62,090 bases of DNA, taken from Seminavis robusta (lineage: Eukaryota; Bacillariophyta; Bacillariophyceae; Naviculales; Naviculaceae). The translations under genes were made by a program, and so were the position numbers. Positions within the stretch are counted from its first letter, which is position 1. Every line of letters begins with the position of its first letter. The stretch spans positions 1-62,090 of the forward strand of contig CAICTM010000519.1 of the NCBI GenBank assembly GCA_903772945.1. Direction: 5' to 3'. Positions 41,678-53,066 of this stretch are shown piece by piece. Below the pieces are notes generated by a model. The model was given only the letters and a program-made list of their open reading frames with translations, did no database searches and was not told the DNA's origin.

Positions 41678-42601
41678 CTCTCCGGTAAGTGGTGTAGGCA
41701 CCTCGAATGAAAATGGTGGTGTTCGAGACACTTTAGTTGGAGAAATTGTAGTGGGCGATGGTGCAGATGTTCCAGGTGTTGGACCTGGTGTGCCACCCTT
41801 CCCTGGAGTGGGTCTGGGAGGAACACTTCCAGAGGTCTCTGTTGTGGTGGTAGTGCTAGGGCTCAGAGTGCTGCCTTCCCCAGTGGGTCCAGCCGTGCCT
41901 GGGGTCGACCCAACAGATGGAACCGGAGTGCCTTCAGAAGTACTGGGGGTTGGTCCAGGGGTGCCAACTTTGCCCGGGGTGGGTCTGGGTGGAACACTAC
42001 CAGAGGTCTCTGTTGTGGCGACTGTGCTAGGGGTGAGAGTGCTGCCTTCCCCAGTGGGTCCAGCTGTGCTTGGTGTCGAACCAACAGATGGAATCGGAGT
42101 GCCTTCAGAAGTACTAGGTGTGGGCCCTGGAGTACCAACCTTGCCTGGAGTTGGTTTGGATGGAACACTTCCAGTGGTCTCTGTGGTGGATGTTGTGCTT
42201 GGGCTTAGAGTGCTTCCTTCGCCGGTGGGTCCAGATGTGCTTGGAGTCGACCCAACAGTAGGTACTGGAGTGCCTTCAGAAGAACTGGGTGTTGGCCCTG
42301 GAGTACCAACCTTGCCTGGAGTTGGTTTGGGTGGAACACTTCCAGTGGTCTCTGTGGTGGAGGTTGTGCTTGGGTTCAGAGTGCTGCCTTCGCCAGTGGG
42401 TCCAGCTGTGCTTGGGGTCGACCCAACAGCTGAAGGGCTTGGAGTGCCTGTGGTGGGTGTGGGTCCTGGACCCGAAAAGGATGGTTCTGATGTTGTCTTC
42501 GTGCTTGGAGACTCAAAGCCTTTTGTTGGCTCTGGTGCTATGGAAGGAGATGATGTAGTACTTACACTTGGAATACCACTAGTTGGGACTGAATTTGTGG
42601 G
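41678..42601 (-). CDS. Giant secreted protein 1, 308-codon Pro/Thr/Ser exon with 171-bp repeats
   Basis: Fully open and a whole number of codons between acceptor CTGCCAG (intron 42602-42734, 133 bp) and donor GAG|GTAAGT. It holds four units of the GSTPSTAGPTGEGSTLSPST repeat and ends in KVSRTPPFSFEVPTPLTGE, nearly the same ending as the exon before it (FEVPTPLSAE). The two flanking introns share blocks (CTTGCATTTCC, CAAAGAATGT, TACCCTACC/TTACCTTACC), so an exon-plus-intron unit was duplicated. Confidence 0.65.
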
Positions 42602-42734
42602 CTGGCAGACCAATGGGGTGACAACAAGGAAAAATATGAGGTAGGGTACAATGACATTCTTTGTTTTGTGGCAATAGAGAGAACTGGAAGGAAATGCAAG
42701 CCATAAAAGTTATGAGCTGGGCATGTTGACTTAC

Positions 42735-45002
42735 CTCTGCAGAAAGTGGTGTAGGGACTTCGAATGAAAATGGTGGTGTTCGTGACACTTTAGTCGGAGA
42801 AAGTGTAGTGGGCGATGGCGCCGAAGTTCCAGGTGTTGGTCCTGGGGTGCCAACCTTGCCTGGAGTGGGTCTGGGAGGAACACTTCCTGAAGTTTCATAG
42901 GTGGTGGTAGTGCTGGGACTCAACGTACTTCCCTCCCCAGTTGGTACCTGAGTGGAAGGGGATGTTCCACCAGTAGAAGGAGGTAGTGTGGCTTCTTTTG
43001 TGGGGCTAGCAGTTGAACCATCAGTGGGCGTTGGTGCAGGAGTGCCTTCAGAAGAACCGGGTGTCGGTCCTGGGGTGCCAACCTTGCCCGGGGTGGGTCT
43101 TGGAGGAACATTTCCTGGGATTTCTGGGCTAGGGCTCAAGGTACTTTCTTTGCCAGAAGACCCTGTGGGTGATACAGATGGGGTGTCAGTTGGCCATTCT
43201 GATGGAACGGTACTTGGGCTTGGTAAGTCGTTTGATGGACCTTGCGTGAATCCTGGTTCATTATTTGATGTGGGACTGGCCGTGCTTCCTGAACTTGGGG
43301 GAACAGTCTCAATGTCGATAGGTGAACTTCTTGTTCCTGTGGTTGGTGAAAGCGAGCTCAAGGATACTGAAGTAGTGTGCTCACTGGTTGTCAGTATTGA
43401 TGATGCTGCAGTTGGACTCCCTGTGAAGTTTTCTGTTGAGCTAGGAGTAAGAGTGCTTCCTCGAGTGGGTGCGCCCGTGGATGAAGGCATTGAACCACCA
43501 GCAGTTGGGAGAGTGGTGGTATCAGTGGCACTAACTGTGGGTCCTGGTGTTCCAGCCTTGCTGGGGGTAGGTGCAGGAGGAACACTTCCTGAAGTACCTG
43601 AACTTGGGCTCGGGGAACCTCCCTCACCAGTTGGTCCCACCAGAATAACCCCCAAAGAAGGACCTATAGTAGTTCCAGTGGTTGCTGGAGTTGGGCTTGG
43701 GCTTTGTGATTCCTTGGTGGGGCTAGCTGTGGAGCCGTCTTCTGGTGCCGGTACATGTGTGGCCTCAGAAGAACTTGGTGTCGGTCCTGGAGTGCCAATT
43801 TTGCCTGGAGTTGGTCTGGGAGGAACATTTCCAGATGTCTCTGTTGTAGCGACCATGCTAGGTACCAAAGTGCTGCCTTCGCCAGTGGGTCCAGCTGTGC
43901 TTGGGGTCGACCCAACAGATGGAACTGGAGTGCCTTCAGAAGACCTGGGTGTTGGCCCAGGGGTGCCAACCTTGCCTGGAGTGGGTTTGGGTGGAACACT
44001 TCCAGTGGGCTCTGTGGTGGATGTTGTGCTTGGGCTCAGAGTGCTGCCTGCCGTGTTGTATTTTGTGGGTTCTGATGTACCTGGGTAGGATGAAGGTTGA
44101 GCTGACTGACTGCCACCTCCTGTGGTGATCATGGTTTCACTTGGTGTGGGAGAGGGTGTAGCTGATGTGGGGCCTGGTGCACTTGGACTTTCGGTGCCTC
44201 CTTCGTCGCTGGACTTAGTTGGTTCTGGTGTACCTGGAGAAGATGAAGGTTGAGCTGACTGACTGCCACCACCTGTGGTGATCATGGTTTCACTTGGTGT
44301 CGGAGCGGGTGTGCCTAAATTGGTGCTTGCGGTAGGAGTTGACCCTGTTAAACTTGATGTCGGCCCTACTGTATCTGTTTCCAACGTGGGGCTCGCGGTC
44401 GAGCCATCATTTGTGGTAACGGTTGGAGTTGCCTCCTTGGTGGGGCTAGCAGTCGATCCATCTTTTGTTGTTGGTGCAGGTGTGGTTTCAGTAGTAGTGG
44501 GTGTTGGTCCTGTGGTACTAAGCTTGCTTGGAGTGGGTCCAGCCGTGCCTGGGGTCGACCCAACAGACGGAACGGGGGTGCCTTCAGCAGTGCTAGGTGT
44601 GGGCCCCGGAGTACCAACCTTGCCCGGAGTTGGTTTGGGTGGAACACTTCCAGTGGTCTCTGTGGTGGAGGTTGTGCTTGGGCTCACAGTGCTTCCTTCG
44701 CCGGTGGGTCCAGATGTACTTGGAGTCGACCCTACTGGAGTGCCTTCAGAAGAACTGGGGGTTGGCCCAGGAGTACCCACCTTGCCTGGAGTGGGTTTGG
44801 GTGGAACACTTCCAGTGGTCTCTGTTGTGGAGGTTGTGCTTGGGCTCAGAGTGCTGCCTTCGCCAGCCGGTCCAGCTGTGCTTGGGGTCGATCCAATAGA
44901 AGGAACTGGAGTGCCTTCAGAAGAACTGGGTGTTGGGCCTGGGGTGCCAACCTTGCCCGGGGGGGTCTGGGCGGAACACTCCAGAGGTCTCTGTTGTGAC
45001 AA
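42735..45002 (-). CDS. Giant secreted protein 1, long Pro/Thr/Ser exon segment
   Basis: One open frame of about 755 codons ending at the phase-0 donor GAG|GTAAGT (42734). Its upstream end is set by a frame break in the repeat array, not by a start. It is rich in Pro, Thr, Ser and Gly with hardly any Cys or aromatic residues, as in mucin-like stalks. It mixes the 57-residue repeat with more degenerate segments (ITTGGGSQSAQPSS, twice). Confidence 0.6.
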
Positions 45003-47560
45003 CTGTGCTAGGGCTCAGAGTGCTGCCTTCCCGTGGGACCAGCCGTGCTTGGTGTCGACCAACAGATGGAACCGGGTGCCTTCAGAAGAACTGGGTGTGG
45101 GCCCAGGGGTGCCAACCTTGCCTGGAGTGGGTTTGGTGGAACACTTCCAGTGGTCTCTGTTGCGGAGGTTGTGCTTGGGCTCAGAGTGCTGCCTTCGCCA
45201 GTCGGTCCAGCTGTGCTTGGGGTCGAACCAATAGAAGGAACTGGAGTGCCTTCAGAAGAACTGGTGTTGGCCCTGGGGTGCCAACCTTCCCGGGGTGGGT
45301 CTGGGTGGAACACTGCCAGAGGTCTCTGTTGTGACAACTGTGCTAGGGCTCAGAGTGCTGCCTTCCCCGTGGGACCAGCCGTGCTTGGTGTCGAACCAAC
45401 AGATGGAACCGGGGTGCCTTCAGAAGAACTGGGTGTGGGCCCAGGGGTGCCAACCTTGCCTGGAGTGGGTTTGGGTGGAACACTTCCAGTGGTCTCTGTG
45501 TGGAGGTTGTGCTTGGGCTCAGAGTGCTGCCTTCGCCAGTCGGTCCAGCTGTGCTTGGGGTCGATCCAATAGAAGGAACTGGAGTGCCTTCAGAAGAACT
45601 GTGTGTTGGCCCTGGGGTGCCACCTTGCCCGGGGTGGGTCTGGGTGGAACACTACCAGAGGTCTCTGTTGTGACAACTGTGCTAGGGCGCAGAGTGCTGC
45701 CTTCCCCGGTGGACCAGCCGTGCTTGGTGTCGAACCAACAGATGGAACCGGGGTGCCTTCAGAAGAACTGGGTGTTGGCCCTGGGGTGCCAACCTTGCCT
45801 GGAGTGGGTTTGGGTGGAACACTTCCAGTGGTCTCTGTCGTGGAGGTTGTGCTTGGGCTCAGAGTGCTGCCTTCGCCCGGTGGGTCCAGCTGTGCTTGGG
45901 GTGGAAACAACAGATGGCACTGGAGTGCCTTCAGAAGAACTGGGGTTGGCCCAGGGGTGCCAACCTTGCCCGGGGTGGGTCTGGGTGGAACACTACCAGA
46001 GGTCTCTGTTGTGACAACTGTGCTAGGGCTCAGAGTTGCTGCCTTCCCCGGTGGGACCAGCCGTGCTTGGTGTCGAACCAACAGATGGAACCGGGGTGCC
46101 TTCAGAAGAACTGGTGTTGGCCCTGGGGTGCCAACCTTGCCTGGAGTGGGTTTGGGTGGAACACTTCCAGTGGTCTCTGTCGTGGAGGTTGTGCTTGGGC
46201 TCAGAGTGCTGCCTTCGCCGGTGGGTCCAGCTGTGCTTGGGGTGGAAACAACAGATGGCACTGGAGTGCCTTCAGAAGAACTGGGGGTTGGCCCAGGGGT
46301 GCCAACCTTACCTGGAGTGGGTTTGGGTGGAACACTTCCAGTGGTCTCTGTTGCGGAGGTTGTGCTTGGGCTCAGAGTGCTGCCTTCGCCAGTCGGTCCA
46401 GCTGTGCTTGGGGTCGATCCAATAGAAGGAACTGGAGTGCCTTCAGAAGAACTGGGTGTTGGCCCTGGGGTGCCAACCTTTCCCGGGGTGGGTCTGGGTG
46501 GAACACTACCAGAGGTCTCTGTTGTGACAACTGTGCTAGGGCTCAGAGTGCTGCCTTCCCCGGTGGGACCAGCCGTGCTTGGTGTCGAACCAACAGATGG
46601 AACCGGGGTGCCTTCAGAAGAACTGGTGTGGGCCCAGGGGTGCCAACCTTGCCTGGAGTGGGTTTGGGTGGAACACTTCCAGTGGTCTCTGTTGTGGAGT
46701 TGTGCTTGGGCTCAGAGTGCTGCCTTCGCCAGTCGGTCCAGCTGTGCTTGGGGTCGATCCAATAGAAGGAACTGGAGTGCCTTCAGAAGAACTGGGGGTT
46801 GGCCCAGGGGTGCCAACCTTACCTGGAGTGGGTTTGGGTGGAACACTTCCAGTGGTCTCTGTTGCGGAGGTTGTGCTTGGGCTCAGAGTGCTGCCTTCGC
46901 CAGTCGGTCCAGCTGTGCTTGGGGTCGATCCAATAGAAGGAACTGGAGTGCCTTCAGAAGAACTGGGTGTTGGCCCTGGGGTGCCAACCTTCCCGGGGTG
47001 GGTCTGGGTGGAACACTACCAGAGTCTCTGTTGTGACAACTGTGCTAGGGCTCAGAGTGCTGCCTTCCCCGTGGGACCAGCCGTGCTTGGTGTCGAACCA
47101 ACAGATGGAACCGGGGTGCCTTCAGAAGAACTGGGTGTGGGCCCAGGGGTGCCAACCTTGCCTGGAGTGGGTTTGGGTGGAACACTTCCAGTGGTCTCTG
47201 TCGTGGAGGTTGTGCTTGGGCTCAGAGTGCTGCCTTCGCCAGTCGGTCCAGCTGTGCTTGGGGTCGATCCAATAAAAGGAACTGGAGTGCCTTCAGAAGA
47301 ACTGGGTGTTGGCCCTGGGGTGCCAACCTTTCCCGGGGTGGGTCTGGGTGGAACACTACCAGAGGTCTCTGTTGTGACAACTGTGCTAGGGCTCAGAGTG
47401 CTGCCTTCCCCGGTGGGACCAGCCGTGCTGGTGTCGAAACAACAGATGGCACTGGAGTGCCTTCAGAAGAACTGGGGGTTGGCCCTGGAGTACCAACCTT
47501 ACCTGGAGTGGGTTTGGGTGGAACACTTCCAGATGTTGTGGAGGTGCTACCAATTGAAGG
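44530..47560 (-). repeat. 171-bp tandem repeat array encoding a 57-residue Pro/Thr/Ser unit
   Basis: About 17 units. The landmark GTGCCTTCAGAAGAACT recurs at intervals of 167-173 bp (for example near 45079, 45248, 45415, 45587, 45756, 45929), against an in-frame period of 171. Each unit reads GSTPSTAGPTGEGSTLSPST, then TETTGSVPPKPTPGKVGTPG, then PTPSSSEGTPVPSV. Two sub-types, KPTP/TSTTETTG and RPTP/VTTETSG, alternate over much of the array. The off-period spacings are the frame-breaking indels. Confidence 0.85.
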
Positions 47561-50500
47561 AGAATGAGTCGTTTCAGACCCAGAAGTTGGGCTCAGGGTA
47601 TCCCCCTCAATAGTCGGTTCGTCTGTCTTGCTAGCTGTTGGAGTGCTGTATACTGTGGGTAATGCAGTGGTCACAGTGGGCCCAGATGGGGTAGCTGTAT
47701 TCTTTGTGGGACTCGTAAGTTTTGGAGGAGTGGCAACCCTTGTACCCAGGGTTGGGCTCACCGTACCACCCTTGCTTGGATTTGCTGTTTTAGAGCTTAT
47801 GCTTGGGCTAAAAGTATTGCCTTCACCCGTGGGTCCAGCCGTGCTTGAAGTTGCAGCAATAGACGGAACCGGAGTGGCTTCAGAAGAACTGGGTGTTGGT
47901 ACCGGGGTACCAACCTTGCCCAAGGTAGGCTTGGGAGGAACACTTCCATCTGTCACAGTAGGGCTCAGCGTTGTGCCTTCACCAGTTGGTCCATCTGTGC
48001 TTGGAGTAGAACCAGCAGAGGGAATAGAAGTGGCTACAGAAGAACTGGGTGTTGGTCCGGGGGTGTCAACCATGCCTGGGGTCGGCTTGGGAGGAACGCT
48101 TCCGGATGTCACTGATGTGGATGTTGCGCTAGGGCTCACGGTGCCACCTTCACGACTCGGCACATGTGTGCTTGGAGTGGTATCTGTACCAACAGAGGGA
48201 GTATTGGTACCATCCATCCTGAGAGTTGGGGATGAGGTGGTAGTCTTGGAGCTGCCGGCAGAAGGGGGTGATGTTGGTGTGTTGGTCTTTTCACAGTCAT
48301 AGTACGCAAAAACCTTGAAATCATCAATTGCAGCACTCTCTTTTTCGAGCTTCTTGGAGGTGCTAGCTTGCAGCGATAGCATCAATGTGTTGTTTGGAAT
48401 TAAGTCAGCAGGAACCGTCAGAGTGACTGCATGTTTTTTGTCAACGTCGGTGCCATCATTGATCAAGGCTCCCTCAGTCGGAGTGGACCTGGTTACTGTG
48501 ATTCCATTCTGGATGCTGGTGGTCAGTTGGCTGCTACTGGATTCATCCATTTCTCCAAGGTCAACTTCAACTCCATTGACAACAGCATACATCTTGTCAT
48601 TTGGAGTCCACTTGTCCAGCTGGTAAAGGGTGAATTCAATCCTTACTTCGTTTGCTTCTGTTGTTTGTTCTGCACCAGAAGATACCACTGGGATAGTGAA
48701 TGATTTAGACATCTCACTGTTGCCTTTTCCGAGTAGCCCCAATACATGTGTTTCCATACCACCATCCATCAAAGTGTAGAGGGAGCCTGAAGACCAACTC
48801 TCATCTGAGTCAGCATCCTCAAAGTCATCAACATCAAGCAGAACTTCAGGGTAGCACATGTATGTACGGGTAGGGCGCGTTGTGGCAGCTGACGGAGACG
48901 CAGTGCCAGGGCTTGGAGCAACTGTCACAGACGAGGGGCTGGGAGTGGTACTGACAGGGCTTGCTGCTGATGGAGCAGTGGTACTGACAGGGATTGCTGA
49001 TGGGGCAGTGGCGCTGACAGGTGTCGAGGATGGGGCAGTGGCGCTGACAGGGGATGAAGATGGAGCCTTCGTCCGAACAGTTGGATTTATTGTAGAAGAC
49101 GTGGGGGGTGCGGATGTCTCTGTTCCTGACTGGGTTGGCTCGTGCGTCTGGGTTCCCTGGCCATTGTGCACTGTACCAAGCGATGTAGGATATGGTGTCG
49201 GGCTAGTTTGACTTGGCAAAATTGTTTGGGCACTGGGAGTGGGACTTGGCATCACTGGTGTTGTTTCTGTACCAGAAGGGGTTGGCTCGTGTGTCTGGGT
49301 TCCCTGGCCAGTATGAACTGTGCCAAGGGAAGTTGGGTAAGATGTGGGGCGTGAGGTCACGGATCCGGTGTTCGCAGTGCTAACCGGTGGTGCCGACGGT
49401 GACATGGTCTTTACCGCGGCAGTTGAAGGGCTGGGACTGGTTTCTGTTGGGCTGACCGTGGTGGACTGAATGCTTGGGCTCTGAGTTTCAACATGTTCCG
49501 TTCCTGGTTGGGAAGAACCGTAGCTTGAAGGACTGGCGGTGCCACCGCCAGTTGGACTGGGAGTGCCTTGTTGATCGATGCTTTGCGCCGAAGTTTCCGA
49601 GCTTGAAGGGACTACAGTTGCAAGAAGTGACGTGGGGCTGCTCGTGGCGGAAGGGCTTGTCACTTCACCACTGCCGCCCTCATCGACCTGCACACTGGGG
49701 CCTGACGATGGGCTGCTCGTAACAGGAGGGCTTGAAGGGGAACCAACCTTTTGCACCCTCCCTGCATCACCAACATCAGGCCCGCCGCTAGGGCTGGTCG
49801 TGGACTGCACATCAGTGGCACCTTCGGTGGGGCTTGTGGTGGACTCCGCATTGGTATCAACTTCTGTGGGGAACGACGTCGACTCAGTATTGGTAGCTCC
49901 TGCAGTAGGACTGTCAGTACGCTCAATATCTCCGTTGTTGGCAACATCAGGCTCTGCACTTGGAGTGGGGAACGACGTGGACTCAGTATTGGTAGCTCCT
50001 GCCGTAGGACTGTCGGTACGGTCAATATCTCCGTTGTTGGCAACATCAGGCTCTGCATTTGGAGTGGGGAACGACGTGGACTCAGTATTGGTAGCGGCTG
50101 CGGTAGGACTGTCGGTACGGTCAATATCGCCGTTGTTGGCGACATCAGGCTCTCCAGTTGGACTGGCTGTGGGACCCACAACACGGTCAACATCTCCAAC
50201 ATTTTCCTGGGCAGGATTTTCGCGACCGTTCTGTCCAGCACCTTCCTGGTTGGGGTTTTCGCGCGCAACATTTCCAACATTTTCCTGGGCAGGGTTTTCA
50301 CGAGCAGTCTGTCCAGCACCTTGTTCGTCCGGTCTTTCGCGGCTCACTTGACCTTGTCCAATGGCATCCTCATTGGGTTTTTCACGAGCGGTTTGTCCGC
50401 CGCCTTGCTGGTCAGGTCTTTCACGGCTCACTTGCCCCTGTCCAATGGTATCCTCATCGGGTTTTTCACGAGCGGTTTGTCCGCCGCCCTGCTGGTCAGG

Positions 50501-53066
50501 TCTTTCGCGGGCGACTTGCCCCTGTCCAATGGCGTCCTCGTCCGAATTGTCACGGTCGTTCTCTCCTTCGCCTTGCACCTTAGGTCTTTCACGGGCGACT
50601 TGCCCCTGTCCGATTTCTTCCTCGTTGGGATTTTCACGACTGAGAGAACCAGTCCCAAAGGCGTTGTCGGGCTTGTCAGGCTTGCGTGCCACAGATCCAC
50701 CGCCAACAGCGCTTTCGGGACCTGGTTTCTGCAACGATCCTCCGCCACTAACACCTTGGTTAGGATTCGTGAGAAAGCCTTCACCTTGGACACTGCCAGG
50801 AAGCCTCTGCGCAGTACCACCACCAGTGACTGACGTTGCAGGCCTGAAGACTTGAGCTTGACCCCCCACAGAGAGATCTGGATTATCTCGAACAAGATCG
50901 GCTTCGTTGGTATAGTGTAGGCCACCGGGGCGACGTCCAATCTGAACGGCCCCCGAGACATCGTCACGACCACGGCTGACACTTCCAATTCCATGGACAT
51001 CCGAGGGGCCCTGATTGACCGAGGCGGAACCGTGGACACTATCACTGTTGCGACTGACCCGAGCACCGTTCTGATAGAGGTTGGAACCGCGTTCCGCAGA
51101 GCCATAACCAGAGACTTCTTCAATGAGAGGCTTGGGACGTTCGACGAAAGCCCCATTTTCAAAGATCATGACCTCCGTGGTATCATCATCGAGGAGTGAG
51201 GCATATCCATTCCATGAATCAATGACGATATCTCCTTCCAAACAGTCACAAGGAAGCTGGAATGAGTAACCGTACTTGCGTTCAGTATGAATATCTCCAT
51301 GTTTGTCACACTCGGTAGGTAAAGGGACCGAGTCGTTTTCGTCAAAGGAAGAATCTGCCACAATCATCAAGACATAAGCCACCATGGTAACAGGATCACA
51401 GAGCGCCGTGAACCTGTAGGGGAGAATAGTAATAGAAACAAGGCAAAGGTGAGTTTGAACGATGTCGTGAGACTGGTAATGGTATGGTATGGGGTGTGAC
51501 TCACTCCTCGCTGGTCCTTCCTTTGGTGACTTTCTCATCCCGCTCACAGACGCGTTCTTCACCGGTGATGAAAACAGTATGAACGTAGTCAATGGGAGGA
51601 TTGGTCCAAGTTTGAGAGTATGTAAAGGTGATGGTATCTCCGTCAGAACTAACAAGTTCGATTGGCATTCCAAATTCGGCATCGGGAGTGGTATCGACAT
51701 TGTGTACGTCAATGACACAGATTCCGACTTCGGCTCCATTTTCAAAGACCAATCCCGAGTGATTGGTGAATCCAGTTTCGCCAGAGGGAATTTCCTGTGT
51801 GGGTTCGAGTACCATGGTGGGTTCTTCGGAGATGGTAGGCTGCTCGGACGTACAGAAGCGACCGTCAAGCATGTTACCATAACAATCGTCCCTGGTCGGT
51901 TCCTGCGTAGCCAAGAAATCAGAAGTTCCGGTGGGCATGGTAGTAACAAAATTGGTTCCCCGCTGCTGGGCTCGAAGCGCGGATCCACCTTGAAGACCGT
52001 TGGCTCCTCCAACAGAAACACCGGGACGTTCGGCTCTCCCAATGCCAGCGAATCCAGGCCTGCGATCCACTCTTGCAGAAGCTCCTGCCGTTTCGGTGAT
52101 TGCGCCCGAATCTCCCGTGACTTCTTCTTCTGTTTCTTCTTGTCCTGGCCTACGCTCGACCCTTGCCGAAGCGCCCCTGGTCGTGTCGTTGTCGTTTTCG
52201 TTTTCGTCGGCTTGTGGTGTTCCTGGAGGATCGGCCGCCGCAGATCCTCGAGGAGGTACTTTTCCCACCGCAGTGCGGGAGTCAAGTTTGTTGGTGTTGG
52301 TATCAGTGTTGGTTTGAGTAGGTTGTTCATCAGTGTCATCGGCATCAGCATCAGCATCGGCATCCGCATCTTCAGGATCATCTTCTCCTTCTCGCTGAGG
52401 AGCAGAACCAAATCCTTCCAAGAAACGGAGACAATCAGGATCTTCCGGGTTGTCGAGGCACTTGGAGATGAGTTGGGGTGAAATGACAGGGATAGGGTTA
52501 TTCTCGTTTTTGTTGTTTTTGTTGTTTTTGAATTTTTTGTTTTTATTTTGTTGATTCTGCTTTTCCCGATACTGCAAATGAAGAGGCGCTTCTGGAGCCG
52601 GAGGACAAAACTTGATTTTGACGGGATCGTCGTAATCACACGTTGTCTCCGGAGTAGTGCCAACAATCTTGCTCCGCTTGAGAGATTTTCCAAAGTAACG
52701 GTAGAACCAGAGCGTACGCATTTCCACGAATTCATCCAAATCGTCCAGAAATCCCGAAACGCCCGTTTCTTCCATCTTGTCGTCCTTAACAGTGCTACTA
52801 CCGGTACCGGCACTACCGGTAGCAGTGCTACTAGTACTAGCAGAAGTAGTCTCGTCAGCAGCACTACTAGCATCACTACTACCAGCTTCAGCAGTAGCTT
52901 CAGCAGCAGCAGCTTTTTCGAGCGCCTTTTGGTAAGTCTTGGTTTTCGCAAAAGGGCTCTTGAAGCCAGTAGAACTACTACTAGCGGCAGTAGCAGCAGT
53001 AGCAGCAGCAGCACTGGCGAGAAGAGCCAGAAGGAGCGCAGCAAGCGTAAAGCGATTCATCGTCAT
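47393..53066 (-). CDS. Giant secreted protein 1, N-terminal part with signal peptide
   Basis: Exon 1 is 53066-51505. Exon 2 starts at 51413 after a 91-bp intron (GTGAGT...CCCTACAG), phase 2, giving SEE|FTALCDP. The frame runs to 47393, where one missing base in a repeat ends it. MTMNRFTLAALLLALLASAA is a clear signal peptide. Then come Ala/Ser-rich sequence, a Cys-containing region (TCDYDDPVKIKFCPP), an Asn/Lys run, Asp/Ala run, GASARVERRPG-type repeats, and a domain spanning the intron (ICVIDVHNVDTTPDAEFGMP, CDCLEGDIVIDSWNGYASLL). The GQGQVxRERP zone (50200-51140), the 33-residue repeat zone and Pro/Thr/Ser linkers follow. A diverged FLG domain (48865-48285: CYPEVLLDVDDFEDADSDES, HVLGLLGKGNSEMSKSFTIP) leads into more linker. 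The product should be secreted and probably heavily O-glycosylated. Confidence 0.7.
49865..50165 (-). repeat. Three 99-bp (33-residue) repeats
   Basis: The unit EPDVANNGDIDRTDSPTAGA followed by TNTESTSFPTP recurs three times with a spacing of 99 bp (GACTCAG landmarks at 49881, 49980 and 50079), then decays into TSPTEGATD repeats. All are in frame and intact. Confidence 0.8.
50200..51140 (-). repeat. Arg-Glu-Pro repeat zone, IGQGQVxRERP / GGGQTAREKP
   Basis: More than twenty short degenerate units of 10-14 residues. The N-terminal half has GSxSVxRG-type units and the C-terminal half has AIGQGQVARERPDQQGGGQT-type units. Each ends in R(E/K)(N/R/K)P or similar. It is rich in Gly, Gln, Arg, Glu and Asp, so it is charged and hydrophilic, very different from the mucin-like rest of the protein. 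Confidence 0.75.

Noticed and set aside
42952..47613. Long plus-strand frames (up to 477 codons) of the type PTLPGVGLGGTLPVVSVVEVVLG
   Set aside because: They are the complement of the Pro/Thr/Ser repeats, whose codon composition leaves the antisense open. They have no start context or domains, and the minus strand has the phase-matched introns.
51414..53044. Leu/Arg-rich N-terminal part of the 1,883-codon frame ending at 47393
   Set aside because: It is the wrong frame of exon 1. The frame with the signal peptide from 53066 and a phase-matched intron at 51414-51504 is far better; only the part from 51413 downward is real.
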